64,000 bases of DNA from Spinacia oleracea (lineage: Eukaryota > Streptophyta > Magnoliopsida > Caryophyllales > Amaranthaceae). This document shows, one piece after another, positions 11,427 through 23,779 of the stretch. Below the pieces are notes generated by a model that worked only from the letters and a program-made list of their open reading frames with translations, was not told the DNA's origin and did not search any database. The position numbers were made by a program, and so were the translations under genes. The stretch covers positions 99,541,152 through 99,605,151 of the forward strand of contig NC_079491.1 of the NCBI RefSeq assembly GCF_020520425.1, in the 5' to 3' direction. Within the stretch, counting starts at the first letter, position 1; each line of letters opens with the position of its first letter.

Positions 11427-12086
11427 CTAGCAAAAAGAACAAAAGATTACACAAAAAAGTTTCAAATGTAGCTCAAATCTAAGTTCTACGTTGTTTCTTG
11501 CATGCTCGGACGATGAAAATGAGGACTCATCCTCCTCGGCAATTGGCTCGGGACGATGACTATCAGAGCAATCCTTTTGTCGCCGGTAAGTGAGAAGCTG
11601 CAAAGGAGGAGATGAAATAACTTGTGATGCTGGCGGAGATGCAGTACGAACAGGAGGAGGAGTAAGAGGTGGAGGGCGTAGAGGAGTAAGTGGTGGAGGG
11701 CGTGGAGAAGGTGGTGGTGGAGGGCGTAGAGGAGTAAGTGGTGGAGGGCGTGGAGAAGGTGGTGGTGGAGGGCGTAGAGGAGGAGTAAGTGGTGGAGGGC
11801 GTAGTGGAGTAAGTGGTGGACGCAGAGAAGGTGGTGCTGGAGGGCGTAGAGGAGGAGTAAGTGGTGGAGGGCGTGCACGTGGTGGTCGAAAACCACGCCC
11901 TCGAGAAACATGTGAGGTGGAGGAGGTGTCGGGTGTACACTGAGACGAGGCTAAATCATATTGTTGGAGGATATGGTCTTGCCCCACTCTCGATAAGGTC
12001 TCAATGCAACAGGAACTCAAATTGCGTAACGTATCAAGAGTGAGAGGAAGGCCCAGACTGGGATGCAGCTCTAGCGCAGAATCCAC
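11427..12086 (-). CDS. Proline/arginine-rich ORF of unknown function (insert ORF)
   Basis: 219-codon ORF, open also upstream of its first Met up to the edge of the insert. The N-terminal ~80 residues are ordinary globular-looking sequence with DTLRNLSSCCIETLSRVGQDHILQ. Residues ~68-145 are low-complexity repeats of (R)PPPLTPL/RPPPPPSP, encoded by a GC-rich minisatellite. The C-terminal tail is acidic, then hydrophobic. I do not recognise the family. The layout is reminiscent of the proline-rich tails of transposon-derived plant proteins, but that is only a resemblance. It lies between two direct repeats inside a foreign-looking insert, so it may be a captured 3' gene fragment rather than a functional gene. 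Confidence 0.35.
   Translation of the reverse strand: MDSALELHPSLGLPLTLDTLRNLSSCCIETLSRVGQDHILQQYDLASSQCTPDTSSTSHVSRGRGFRPPRARPPPLTPPLRPPAPPSLRPPLTPLRPPPLTPPLRPPPPPSPRPPPLTPLRPPPPPSPRPPPLTPLRPPPLTPPPVRTASPPASQVISSPPLQLLTYRRQKDCSDSHRPEPIAEEDESSFSSSEHARNNVELRFELHLKLFCVIFCSFC
11655..11885. repeat. GC-rich minisatellite (GGTGGAGGGCGTAGAGGAGTAA-type units)
   Basis: Repeated units of about 24 and 57 bp built from GTGGAGGGCG, GGAGTAAG and GAGAAGGTGG. On the minus strand they encode the Pro-rich part of the 11427-12086 ORF. All three frames stay open because of the base composition, which explains the several overlapping ORFs here. Confidence 0.8.
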
Positions 12087-12120
12087 AGCTCGAGTGCATC
12101 TTGAGGCAAGATGGGCAACA

Positions 12121-12392
12121 TGGTTGTGTTGGTCTATATTTCTGAATCCCTAATTCAAAACATGATATTGTATTTCATATTATACGTATCTCATCCTCTA
12201 ATCTCTAATTTCAGTGTAAGAGTCAAAGATGGGAAAGATGAACCAATACTTAAATAATGCGAGAGCACAATTTTTATTCATCACTAGTGTGGCAACCCTG
12301 CAATGTTCATGTTGCTACTTTGAATAATGTTGTAGTGTTTAGCGAGATAAGCGAGCTCCTTTATTTTTATTTATAATGATTAATGTTTAACA
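12121..12392. repeat. Direct repeat copy 2 (~280 bp)
   Basis: Second copy of 10592-10876, with a few substitutions and a shorter T-rich run near the end. It marks the right edge of the 1.24-kb insert. Confidence 0.85.
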
Positions 12393-12476
12393 TAATTATT
12401 ATTTTTTTGGCAAAAATGGTAGATAATGTCAAAATTCTTAAACTACCCTATTTTTCATGAAAATTTCTATCTAGTG

Positions 12477-12610
12477 TTCAGTTCAGCAAGAAAACGGGTC
12501 TATTTTTCGTGGACGATTTTTTATAACAATTCATGTTATTCGACCTCCATATAATTTTGGGACTAAGTATTTTTTGGTTGTAGTTAGTATAAAATCGTCG
12601 AGCCAATTAG
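12477..12610. repeat. Direct repeat pair, left member
   Basis: About 130 bp (CAGTTCAG...ATCGTCGAGCCA) recur in diverged form at 12855-13000. Shared landmarks are TTTTTCGTGGA, ATAACAATTCATGTTA, CCATATAATTTTGGGA and TCGTCGAGCCA. Between the copies there are GACGA/TCGTC motifs (GCAACGACAAA...GTCGTTGCAAAG) of the kind seen in subterminal repeats of plant CACTA transposons, so this may be a decayed DNA transposon. Confidence 0.6.
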
Positions 12611-12854
12611 TGGTTTTACTTTAAGAAAAATATCTAATTAAATTGGCAGTTTTTCAAGAAAATTTGTTTCTACTCAATTGACGATGCGTCTAAGGGTGCC
12701 AGTAGTAATTATTGTACGGGGTATATTGCAATGACATCCTCGTTGATAAATATGTTTTAGGCAACGACAAATAGAGTCGTTGCAAAGAATTTTTTCCGCG
12801 ACGATATATGCCCTGTTCTTTTTGGCTTATTTGCAGCTTCAAGACTTATTTTGC

Positions 12855-13000
12855 AGTTCAGTTCAGTAAAGGAGCATATAATTTTGGACAGTTTTTCGTG
12901 GATAATTTTTATAACAATTCATGTTACTCGACTTCCATATAATTTTGGGAATAAGTATTTGATGTTTTTGTTGTGTTAGTATAAATCGTCGAGCCATTTG
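12855..13000. repeat. Direct repeat pair, right member
   Basis: Diverged second copy of 12477-12610, ending just upstream of the Tekay-like element at 13014. Confidence 0.6.
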
Positions 13001-13013
13001 AGTTGACGGTCCA

Positions 13014-15882
13014 TGTAACACCCCGACAATTCTCTCTTTTCTAAGATAACCTTTTAATATAAAACGTAGAGAATTATCAAGGCATTATCGCCCGTGTGAA
13101 AACGTAACGGCTTATTCAGAATTTTGCAGCGGAAAACATAAAACTAACTTTAGGTTTATAAATAATCAATTACAGAATTAATCGCAAAAACCAGTCAACG
13201 AAAATAAGGAAATGTAAATAGTACGACAAGATTAAAGTCCAATTTAACAAACCCAAGTCACTTAGCAAAACAAAATAAATACAAGCTCTCTAATCCCGAT
13301 CCCAATTATGCATCATCTTCAAACCTGTAGATGGGAAACGCTTATTGATCCTTAGAGACTGCTCACCAAAATGGGTCATCACAGGATCAATAAGGCATAG
13401 CCATGATCAACACATACAAACAAAGCACGTAATCAGCAAAGCTGAGTACTACATACTAAAACAATCATAATCCTAACATGATTCTATTAAACGAACAATC
13501 CTAACATGATACCAATAAAACATAAGTAAGGGCAAAAAAACATATTAATTTGAAGACCACACTTGACTAGACTATGCTAGACTGAACTAGACTTTTATAA
13601 CTAATATTATTTTAATTGAAATAGTCAATGGACTGAGTTGCTACTAGAAGTCTTCATTAAGGAAGACGAGGTACGGGCGCGACTTCGTAACCCCAATGAC
13701 TTGCGATATCGAGGAACTTTTGAATAAAATAGAACCGGTGATCAATCCGGCCCCAGAAAAAGCCATAGGCGACCTATGACCCCAACTCCTGATTGTCCGT
13801 CACTTCAGACGTGCACAACCTAAAGCTATTGCTACTCAGTTTCACTTTACATGATTAACAGATTAATACTTTGTTATGACTCAACAATCACATACAATCA
13901 ACAATTAATCACAACTGTATTTATCTCGGAATTAAGTAAGTGATCACAAAGGTATAAATCAAGAACTCATTCCAATTAATTCAACCTTTCCTTTAACAAC
14001 GATCAACCCCTCTATATGGGTATAAGGTTTCAACTTACTAAACAAGGTCCTCGGCCCTCATAAAGTAGTGAAAAGCTAAAAGGGAACAACGATCAATCAA
14101 TCTAAACTAATATATATGAAATAATATAATGTTCCCAACCAACATGTTTGCATCAATCATCCATACTAACATGTTATAATTCTCATAATAAAATCCATGT
14201 CCAACACGTTCATCCAACATCATTAAACATGTAAATCTCAACATAACCAAGTTCAAAGGCATAACATAACCACGTTCAAAGAAATAACATCATGGTTTCA
14301 ACATAAGCACACATCCCTATGTACGTACCTTGTGTAAACAAACTGATAGACCACTTTAACACTTTTAAAAGTCGCCTACAGATAATTTTTCTCCTAAAAC
14401 AACCAACAAATATTCCCAATCAAGTTCTAATCATCCACAACTATAATAAAGCATTCTAAATACATCCTAAACATATTTAGAACCTTCCCCAATACAAAAC
14501 TTGAATATTTGATTTCCTAGCATAACAATTATTGAATTAAAGATTGAAATTCGTTGAAAACTCTTCGCAAACATCATACTTTAATTTTCAGCAATATAAA
14601 CTCGTTTTAAAACTTCGCCAAGACCAACTTACATCCTTAGAACATTGAAATAATGAATTTAATAATCCCCAATCATACAACCGTGATTTAAAACCATTAA
14701 AGTTTTAAAATTCATACTTTAATAATTAAAACTCCTATTTTAATCAAATTATATAATCTGAAAAATTAACAACTTAATTATATAAAACATATAATCTGAA
14801 AAATTATAATTAAACCATAAAACTATAAATCTAATCCAAGAAAACATGAATTAAATTAATAAACATAATTGAAACCCTAACTTAAACATGATTAAAAAAA
14901 TCTGAAAACAAATTAGTTTATAATACCAACATATAATCTGAATTCTAAATATAAATTATCAAAACTAATAATTAAATTATGAAAACCTTAATTAAATTAT
15001 TAAAACAAAAGTATTACATTAATTAAATTATTACATTAATTAAATAAAAGGGTAAAGGCTTAACCAAAAAGAGAGAGAGAGCAAGGCTACCGGCAGGTAA
15101 GGCACGATGGCAACAGGAAAGGTGGTCGCGGGCTGGGCGGCACGACCAGCGGGTACAACCGGCGGTGGTGGCTCGACTGGTGGTGTAGCGTGCAAAAGAA
15201 AAAAGAAAAGAAAAAAGAGGAGGGCTCCGCGAGCGAGAGGGGAACAGAAGGATGTCGTCGGCTGGTGTTGTCGGCGGCAACGAAGCAGTGAGGGCACGGT
15301 GGTTGCGCGGCACCCCGACGCGGAGGTACTGGTTCGAATCAACAAAACCGAGTGAGAGAACAAAAAAAAAACGAAAGAGATAAGGAAAGAATAAGAGGGA
15401 AGGTAAGGAGGAGAAGTTACCTAGCAGAGGAGGCCGGTGGCGCAGCAACACGACGGTGGTGGCAGGGTGGTGCGGCGGCTGACAAAGGAGAAGAGAGAAG
15501 TAGGAGTTCTTTTACAAGAATGCTGAAACAAGAGGAGGGATTTGAGATCTTTGGTTTCACGTGAAGGGGTTTGGGTTTGTTTTGGGTTTTTTTATTTGGG
15601 CTTTACCAATTTGGGCTAGACCTAGGATTGAGTTTAAGTGTTTGAATCCAAAACCAATTAGGATTGCTTTCCAAATTCAAACGGTTTTCGTAATTCGATT
15701 TCTTTTCAACATAAAATTCTAAAATTATTTTAATTTCATAAATCGTTGAAATATTTAAAACGTATAAAAATAAATATTCGTTACTTACATATTTATTTCT
15801 AAAATTCGTAAATTCTATTTAAATATAATTAACTATACGTTAAATTATATTAATAAAATGTATAAAATTACGGGGGATTACA
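13014..15882 (-). repeat. 3' LTR of the Tekay-like element
   Basis: 2,869 bp, starting TGTAACA and ending ATTACA on +. It is highly similar to the joined LTR 30518-30879/44649-47175 and to the solo LTR at 48367-51073. It contains a GC-rich patch (about 15060-15500) amid AT-rich DNA; ORFs there are composition artefacts. On the minus strand the adjacent tract 15883-15920 is the polypurine tract region. Confidence 0.9.
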
Positions 15883-16255
15883 ATCTACCCCTCTTAAAAG
15901 AAGTTTCGTCCCGAAACTTGACATGAAAATTCACACATTTTTCAAAAGTTTCCAACTTATTCTTACTGGAGAAGTACTTATATGCCCCTCATGCGCACTT
16001 TTTTCCAACTTAAAGTTGCTTGTGTTATTCATGAGCACCTTTTTCTTATGCGGAGAATCTATTTACTAAAGTTGCTAAAAATGAGCATAAAATGCATAAA
16101 ATTGCCATAAAACTAGGTATAAAAAGCGCGAATTTCTATCGCATTCTACCCCCCTTAAAGAAAACGAGTTACGCCCTCGTAACTCATCTTAGGGAATATA
16201 TTTGGATATTTCTCTTTCAACGAATTCTGTCCCCAATACAATATTTTCACTCAAA

Positions 16256-18476
16256 TCATTCCAGCAAATGGACTTCTACACTTTTTCCACACAATGCCTC
16301 AACATGTGACATCGTAATGCTCGCATGGTAACTATTGATGCACGAAAATTCAATCAAATCTAGATGATCTCCCAACTGCTCTTTAAAGTCAATAGTACAC
16401 GCTCTCAACATATCTCCCATGGTTTGGTTAGTGCTCTCAGGCTGACCATCGGTTGCAGGGTGGAAAGCAGTATCATTTTCAATGTTGTCCCCAAGATTCA
16501 ACTGGACCCTTTTGCTAAAATTTTAAACTTTTATGGTCGATAAGGATCTTACATGTTTTCATATAAAGGTAATGTCTCCAAATCTTCAAGGCAAACACAA
16601 TAAAAGTTAGCTCTAGGTTATGGGTAGGGTAATTAGTTTCATAAGGTTTCAACTGACGCGACAATGAGTGCGGAGGTCAAATGCTCCTTTAAAATCTGGA
16701 AAGCTTCCTCACGTTTCTCACTCCACTTGAATTTCTTTTCCTTTTTCAACAAGTTGGTCATTGATTTTGCTTTCTTCCAAAAGTCTTTCACAACCTCCTA
16801 TAATGGTCATCTAGGCCTAGAAAAATTCAGATATCGGACGCATTCTTTGGAGTAGGTCACTCACTCGCAGCTTGAATCTTAGCAGGATCTACAGAAACTC
16901 CTTCTGCTCAACTTTTCCTTTTTTACCGAACCTGATCACGCCTTTCATGGATGCATAACTTTTGGGCTTAACTCTTAGCTCTTTCACCAATTCATATAAT
17001 TCCTCCAATATTTTCAAGACACCAAATGATTTCTAACGATCCTGGACCACTCAAATCTTCTCTTAAATCTATTCCTTTATGTAACGTAGTTTTCAATCAA
17101 TTTAGTCCTTCACTTTTCCGTCGGTGTCACTTATACACACATGACTTCACGATTTGTATACTTCATTTAATAAAAACTAGATTCTTTCTAAGCGTCTCCA
17201 AAATAATCCTCAAGTGTTTGTCATGCATGCTCTTTCTCATCCTTGAATAAATCAGGATATCATCAATAACATAATAACGAACTTAATTCGGAGTTCGTGG
17301 AAAATCTTATTCATCAAATTCATAATTATGGCAGGTGTTTTGGTTAACCTAAAAGACATTACTCTAAGCCCATAATGACAATAACGAGTTCTAATGAGGT
17401 CTTAGGCCCTTATCAGCTATCCTCAATTGGTGGTACTTCAAACCCAAATCAGTCTTCGAGAACACACTCGCCCAATTCAATTGGTCCAATATGTCATCTA
17501 TCCTAGGGAAAGGATACTTGTTCTTGATGGTGTTTAGCTTCCTAAAATTGATGCATAACTCTATACTCTTATCTTTCTCCTTAACAAACAACACAAGAGC
17601 TCCCCATGGTGATGCACTAGGCCTAATATACCCCTTAACGAAACAACTCTTGCAACTGTGTCTTAATTCGCTCATTTCAGGAGGTGTCATGCTATAAGGT
17701 GCCTTGGATATAGGTGGTGTTCCAGGATTTAACTCTATAATGAACTCAAGGGCTCTAGCAGGTGACATACTCACAATTCCACTCGTAGACACATCAATGA
17801 ATCCAATCACAATGGAAACATCCTCGATTTTCACTCCAACTTCTTTACTCACCTCTAACACACTAAAGAAAAATAGTTCACACTCTCTATTCATCTATTT
17901 CCTCACTTGCATTACAGAAATAACTAAAGGTTAATTCTTGGACTTCACAAAACGTCTAGATGAGGTCAACTTTCCAATAGGGTTCCTTAAACTTACTTTC
18001 TGAATTTCACAGTCTACCTTAGCCTTGTACAAGCTTAGCCAATCCATTCCCAGAATTACATTTAGGTTTCCCAGATTAAACTCTATCAAATCAGAAGGAA
18101 AACGCAATATTTTATCTTCAAAGGCAAGTTCTTAAATAATCTGATGCACCTTATGGTTACACCAGTAGGCATAATAACATGTAAATCAATTATTCAAAAT
18201 CTACTAACTTCAGACTCTTAATAACAGATGACGAAACAAAAGAATGAGTTACCCCGGAATCAACAACGTTTTAACTAGCTCAGAGTGAATAGAAAAAGTA
18301 CCATGCACTATGTCTGCAGAATGTCTAGCTTCATTCATACTCATCACGAATAGTTTGTCCGGAGCCTTATTCTGGTTGTTGTTCTCATTGGCAGACTTAT
18401 TGTGGTTTCCCTGGGTATTTTGCGACCCTATAGGCTCCGAACTCTGATTTCCGGATTGGTTAAACCCTGGTTTCCC
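16256..18476 (-). pseudogene. Decayed pol of the Tekay-like element (protease, RT, RNase H, integrase remnants)
   Basis: Reading the minus strand from right to left. About 18060-17940 resembles the end of an aspartic protease region (MDWLSLYKA, then a KVSLRNPIGKL-like block). 17894-17391 is the RT N-terminal part, with [31 protein letters not shown] and [17 protein letters not shown], ending near [15 protein letters not shown] before the catalytic YxDD. About 16860-16560 holds an RNase H-like stretch ([26 protein letters not shown]). 16501-16256 is integrase core C-terminal sequence (FHPATDGQPESTNQTMGDML). Stops, frameshifts and a deletion between RNase H and integrase mean no functional pol. 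Confidence 0.85.
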
Positions 18477-19401
18477 TTAGTTACCACTCTCACTACCATT
18501 TTGCTCCCTCTTCTGCCTAGTGAAGCACTCAAACTCCCTATGCCCCCTTTTCTGACAATAGTTGCAGGTCACTAATATTCCCTTGCAGCTTCTACCAGGA
18601 TGGTTATTACTGCACATCTTACAGTGATACACTCTCTCGGATTGACTTCTATTGTTGTGCCCCTGATTGTTTCTTCCTCGAAAATTTCCATTTCCATTCC
18701 CATTCTCATTCATATTCCTCTTGAAATTCCCTTGGTTTTCCCGGGCATTAAACTCTTTTCTTTTCTCCCCAGCAACATTTTTCTTGTCCTTTCTGGACTC
18801 CAAACCATAAATATGAGCGGTTCTCTCATACACATTTTCTAAAGATATAAAGGTTTCTCCACCTAATCCCAACTGGATCTCATCGGTCAACCCTTGCTTA
18901 AACCTCTGAGCCTTTATCTCCTCTTTGGCTACAACCTCAGGTGCAAACCTCGACAACGCTATAAATTTGCTATAATATTCAGCGATGGTCATACTCCCCA
19001 TCCCAAGGTTTATGAATTCATGCGCTTTTCGTTTTGTTATAAAAGGAGGATAAAACTTTTCCCTCAATGCAACAACAAATGAGTCCCAATTAAATCCTTC
19101 AACAACACTTAGCCTAGTTCCATTCTCTTTCCACCACAGATCGACCTCATCTTTTAGGTAAAGGACAGCTTGACCTACTTTCATGTTTTCAGGACAGTTT
19201 ACCGCCCCAAATAGTTTTTCGAACTCCCTAATCCAGTTTTCTAGGAAGGTCGAATCTGCTTGCCCCTTTAAGTATGGGGGCTTAACGTTCGCAAGCCTTT
19301 CAAACATGTCTCCTGCAGAATCGGGGCGCTCAGTTCTTTCCTGGGTTAGTTTTTTCTGCCAAGAGGCGAATATCAGCAGCTAGGTCATTAATATTGGTCA
19401 T
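18477..19401 (-). pseudogene. gag of the Tekay-like element (one frameshift)
   Basis: The longest open stretch is 19307-18477 (276 codons from an internal Met). It has a retrotrans_gag capsid-like domain (LENWIREFEKLFGAVNC, VDLWWKENG, FYPPF, EYYSKFIALSRFAPEVV) and two CCHC knuckles: C229-C232-H236-C241 and C248-C251-H256-C261. Homologous sequence continues upstream to a better start at 19401 (MTNINDLAADI), but the frame shifts at the T6 run 19350-19355. A single-base indel there probably inactivates this copy, although the rest is well kept. A stop is present at 18477-18479, so gag-pol is broken after the knuckles as well. Confidence 0.85.
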
Positions 19402-20012
19402 CCTAGAGCGCGACCTGAAATTAATACATTCTACTTTAGGTTCGAAACTTCACTTACTATTATCCTAGCAATGTAATATCACACCAACATCCAGAATTCA
19501 CATAAAATAAACAATCATTTACGAATGTGCAACAGTTCACATCAAGGACATTCAATTGAGGAACAAGGAACAAAGTTCAATCATCACAAATAATAAGGTA
19601 GAATAAAAGAAGAAAACATTCCCCTTGCGTCCCAAAATAAACTCTTGATCCTTTGGATAATCAATAATCTAACTTATATTTCTCAAAAGAGTGTTAATAA
19701 CAATTTCTAACCATAATAACGCCCTTGTCCTCAAAATAACATAAAGGTTCTATGATATAAACATAATTTATTGTTGGCGAATTATGAAATTCTCAAACTG
19801 GAAACGAATACTTTAACTTTTATTGCTAAATCTATAAAGGTTTAGTACATCCTTGAAAAGAATAACGAATAATCAAACTTCTATTGCTTTAACTTTAAAC
19901 TGATGTAGCTTTGCTACTTATTCTTTAAAATATAAAAGAACTAACTAACTATTACAACTTCAAATGTTTAAGGCATCTTGCCTATCGTTCTTTCCTTGGA
20001 AACTTGTTTTCA

Positions 20013-20624
20013 TTATTCATCGAACTCTTCCTCCGGGTCTGAGTCTTCTTCCATGCCTTCATCTTGATGAGGCTCACTTGTCATTTCACCATCAGCTTCA
20101 GGCTCCACATTTGAATCACTAGAGATCTTAATGGTAGGCTCATGGACCTCTGGGTTAGGGTTTTCTACCTCAATCCCTACATTCTCATTCTCAACGGCTA
20201 CATCATTTCCTTCTAGATCATTGTTTACACCAACTCCCATAGGCTCCTCAATAAATGCGTCCCAAGCATGACTCCCTATGTCTTTACCCTCCTTGAAACT
20301 ACGTTCTACTGCTTCAATAATGGTGGTCATAATCTCTGAGTCGTATCTCCACCTACCATTTCGAGTCCCATACTTGGCCAAATTTGGTGTTCCATCCTCA
20401 AAATGCATGTCTTTAAACCTATCTTTGAGCTCTAGGTATGGAATTTTGTTAGGTAAGAAATGAACGATAGTGGATGCTATGGTGTCTTCCCTCATTAAGA
20501 TGGATTGGTTTTGTATCCTAGCAAAATATTCACATCCAAACACGACTTTCTTTACAAATAGACGAGGTGTTTCTTCGTCGATCTTCTCAAGGGATCCTAT
20601 GTTGGTGTACTTGGAAAGAAACAT
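20013..20624 (-). CDS. Accessory ORF upstream of gag in the Tekay-like element, acidic tail
   Basis: Intact 203-codon ORF on the same strand as gag, between the upstream LTR and gag. Residues ~1-130 look globular, with basic and aromatic residues (PRLFVKKVVFGCEYFARIQ, then LELKDRFKDMHFEDG). From ~140 the protein is strongly acidic, ending in a Glu/Asp-rich run. No transmembrane segment, zinc knuckle or known catalytic motif is visible, and I do not recognise the family. Extra ORFs upstream of gag are known in Ogre-type elements but are not usual for Tekay-type chromoviruses. It has stayed open while pol decayed. It might be an element accessory protein or a captured host fragment. Confidence 0.5.
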   Translation of the reverse strand: MFLSKYTNIGSLEKIDEETPRLFVKKVVFGCEYFARIQNQSILMREDTIASTIVHFLPNKIPYLELKDRFKDMHFEDGTPNLAKYGTRNGRWRYDSEIMTTIIEAVERSFKEGKDIGSHAWDAFIEEPMGVGVNNDLEGNDVAVENENVGIEVENPNPEVHEPTIKISSDSNVEPEADGEMTSEPHQDEGMEEDSDPEEEFDE

Positions 20625-20823
20625 TTTATTCCTAAAAGAGACAACTTAAGGTCTTACTAACGATTTCCCAACCAAAGTATAACCAGAATTCAATAAAACA
20701 ATAAGTTTGGTGGAATCAAATAATTTTTATGTACATTTAAATGCAACACTTAAACATTTAACACATGCACATAGAAATTAACTTCTTATGCTAGAAATTT
20801 ACTACTAATGCACATATAATTCT

Positions 20824-21824
20824 TGTAGGGGAATATAGTTAAACATACATAACATGTGCGGAACAATCCCCAAAGCCAGGAAACATGTATAAAGCACAGA
20901 TTAAGCAAACTTACATTCGAAGCGTGTTTTCCCAAGTAATCTGTCAACGAACACGAACAAAGAACTCCACTTGTCGTTCCTCTACTTGGTTTACCGACAC
21001 GTTCAGATCCACCTTGATTATTGTAGCTTAGACAAAGTACAAGGTTTTTTCTTTTTGGGATGAACAGTTTCCACGGAGAGAAAACTTAAGAACATAATAT
21101 TAGAATTAGGTTTTGGGTATTGGAAAAGCTACTAACAAGTGTACAATATAACCCTAAGGTTATATTTGTGTGTAACCGGCTAAGGCACAAAGCCCTAACC
21201 GGCCACACACATGCCCACACTCACGCAAGCCCATGCGCGGCAGCCAAGCAACACAGCAGTGGGCCGCGGGCCTTGCTGTTCGCTTGCTGCGCTCCTGCCC
21301 AGTTGCGCACACACTCGTGCCGCGGGCTGGCTTGTTGCCGCGCGCAACATTGCTGGCTCGTTGGGCCTTGCGCGCTTGCGTGCTTGGCTCGACGGGCCGG
21401 CAATTCCGTTGCGGCTCGTATTCACGATAATACCTTACAACTATTATTTATCATATCGTATACGACGAATCACCGTCGTACGATACGATTATTCGTTTCG
21501 CCCAGCTTACGAATATTCGCGATACAATATACGATTCCGATGCAAGGTCGTATCGTATAATACGTTTTCCAAAACTAATTCCCGAAAAGCTATTAAATGA
21601 ATTTCTGATTCATTTAATCCGGTGATCTGTTACATGCCATTGGTGTGACCTTGTAGGTTCAGTCAAGAGTAAGTTGTGAGCTTCATATTCATTAGAACTC
21701 ACTGATCGAAAGCATTGCTCCAACTAGCTGTTCCGATCACTTGATTTCACTGAATTAATTGTTCGCAATTAATCTGAACCTTGGTATTAGACTTAATGCA
21801 CCTTTGAAGGACATATTTCCTTCA
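20824..21824 (-). repeat. 3' LTR of the Angela-like Copia element
   Basis: 1,001 bp, TGTAGGGGAATA...CCTTCA on +. It contains a very GC-rich island (about 21190-21420). Relative to the other LTR it has about 40 extra bp near 21490-21530 around CGATACGATTATTCG. Confidence 0.9.
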
Positions 21825-23779
21825 GTCTCCCACTTGTCATTCAGACAAGTGTGCATTCACATTCCTTTGTCGCTTAGTGTTACTTACTGAACATAAGGTA
21901 AGATCCAAGCCATCCTTATTAGGTCCAGAAGTGTTTCTCGGATTACAGAGCTCAATTGTTAAACTTTTACATAAGGTTAAGCCTTAACCATTCTGAGCAC
22001 GGCCATGCATTTACACATTGTCTAACTCTCCGAGAGGCCTTGTTACACAACAACACCATATCCTATCAAAGATAGGAGGACAATCCATTCTTGCAATCTA
22101 TGAACACTCACTTTGATTCATAGTACGCCCAATAACTGCTTTTATAGCCTCCTTTTAAGGTGCGGCGTTTAGCTAGTATCAAATCGAACTAATTCTCAAA
22201 CAAGCAGACATACTCACTCATGTTCTGAGGAATGGTTCTAATCACCATTAATGAGAACTACTTATGACATGACTTTAATCTCTTAAAGTGTCCTCATGGT
22301 CATTCCGATACAAGATCCACTAAGTATCTATGCAAATGATTTCTGACATCCAGTCCATCTAGTTCAAGAAACAGAACTATAAATCAACTTGCAATCTAAT
22401 CTTCATTAGTCATTGGTCGTCCAACCTTTCAATGACTTGGATTAGAGATCCTTTTGTGATTTCAATATTCAAGTTCACTTATGGGTGTTTCTTTGTCGAA
22501 GAATCCATCTTGACATCCCATTTGAATGTTTTGAATCACATGGACTTATCATTTAATACTAAACCAAGATTAAATGATCTATGAAATGTAATTTCATAAA
22601 TGATAAATGTTTAAACCAAATGCTTACCACTTTGTGGGCCTCTAACCCAAAATCAAGCATTTAATGTTTTACAGATATAGGCCTTTCACCCAATTCTTAA
22701 AACATTCATGGAACTCAAACTTGATTCCATTTCTGCATATGAATGTTGTGTCTCATTCAATGCAGAGGTTTAGTTTATCATACTTTGCTAGTCTTAGCAT
22801 CCTATCTATCGAAAGCCTTTCGATGTAAGATGAAAAGATCTTTGAATATGTTTATAGAATGATCTAGTCTTTCATTGCTGTTAGAATGATTCTCGTATTC
22901 AAAATAGAAAATTATCCAGATAGCAGACTTGTGATCAACCTGAGTTCATTGAAGAACTCCCACTAGAAACAATTCCCTTTCATTGCTTCTTAGGCAATAA
23001 TCAATTCATTTCTATTATGTAGAATTGCAAATGATGTCATCCTTTTGGAATATTCCAACCAGTTCACAGAGATGTGGGAGATACATCTTTCAATTGAAAA
23101 CTTGGAAACTAATCATTGATTCAGTTTCCCATGCAAAACATATGGTTTAAAACCTATGTTACCACCTTTTAATCACGACACCTAGTTGCCCGTGTATGTT
23201 TGTGGTTTGCCTAACAACAAGATTCAACTTTTGATTAGGAAAATTCATGTAGCATCAAAACTTTAGTTCATCTTCACTTCCTCTTATCATGTGCTCATCC
23301 TACATATCCAAATGTGTTGGATGTTCTTGATGTTGTTCTAATGATCTTTGATCTAGATCAATAAAGATTGGTATAAACTCGTCACGATCTAATGTTCACG
23401 AGTTATCTTGGCGATCTATATATCACATCATACATGATTGATTGTAATGCAAAAACCATTCGCATTTTAAAATCTATCCATGTAACTATTAGCTTTATTA
23501 TGTTTCAAGAGATACTGAATCTTGCTAAAATCTTGGCATTGCAATGTGATATAAGGTGAAGGCACCTCTTCAAGGTCTTCATGTTTAACTTTAGTGATAA
23601 CAACCTAGCTTTATACTTTAGTTAAAACATTCATTACTTAGACTTACTCATATGGGTTGAGAATCTCTCTATTGTGTTTGATTTAGTAATTACTTTTACA
23701 GAATCCAAACAACGCTTCAGATCCTATCCAATAGATCTTTAACACAGTATGTTCTAAGTTTCGCCATGGTTCTAATATT
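21825..23779. other. Decayed 3' interior of the Copia element
   Basis: AT-rich, with no ORF above noise. By position it should be the RNase H and 3' untranslated region of the minus-strand Copia element. I recognise no clear motif here. Confidence 0.5.

Noticed and set aside
10592..12392. Reading the 280-bp repeats as LTRs of a TRIM
   Set aside because: No PBS, PPT or matching 5-bp target duplication; kept only as an unexplained duplication.
15023..15564. Arg/Gly-rich and Ser-rich ORFs in the Tekay LTR
   Set aside because: Lie in the GC-rich patch of the LTR and recur with frameshifts in the other LTR copies (46316-46826, 50363-50804), so not conserved as protein.
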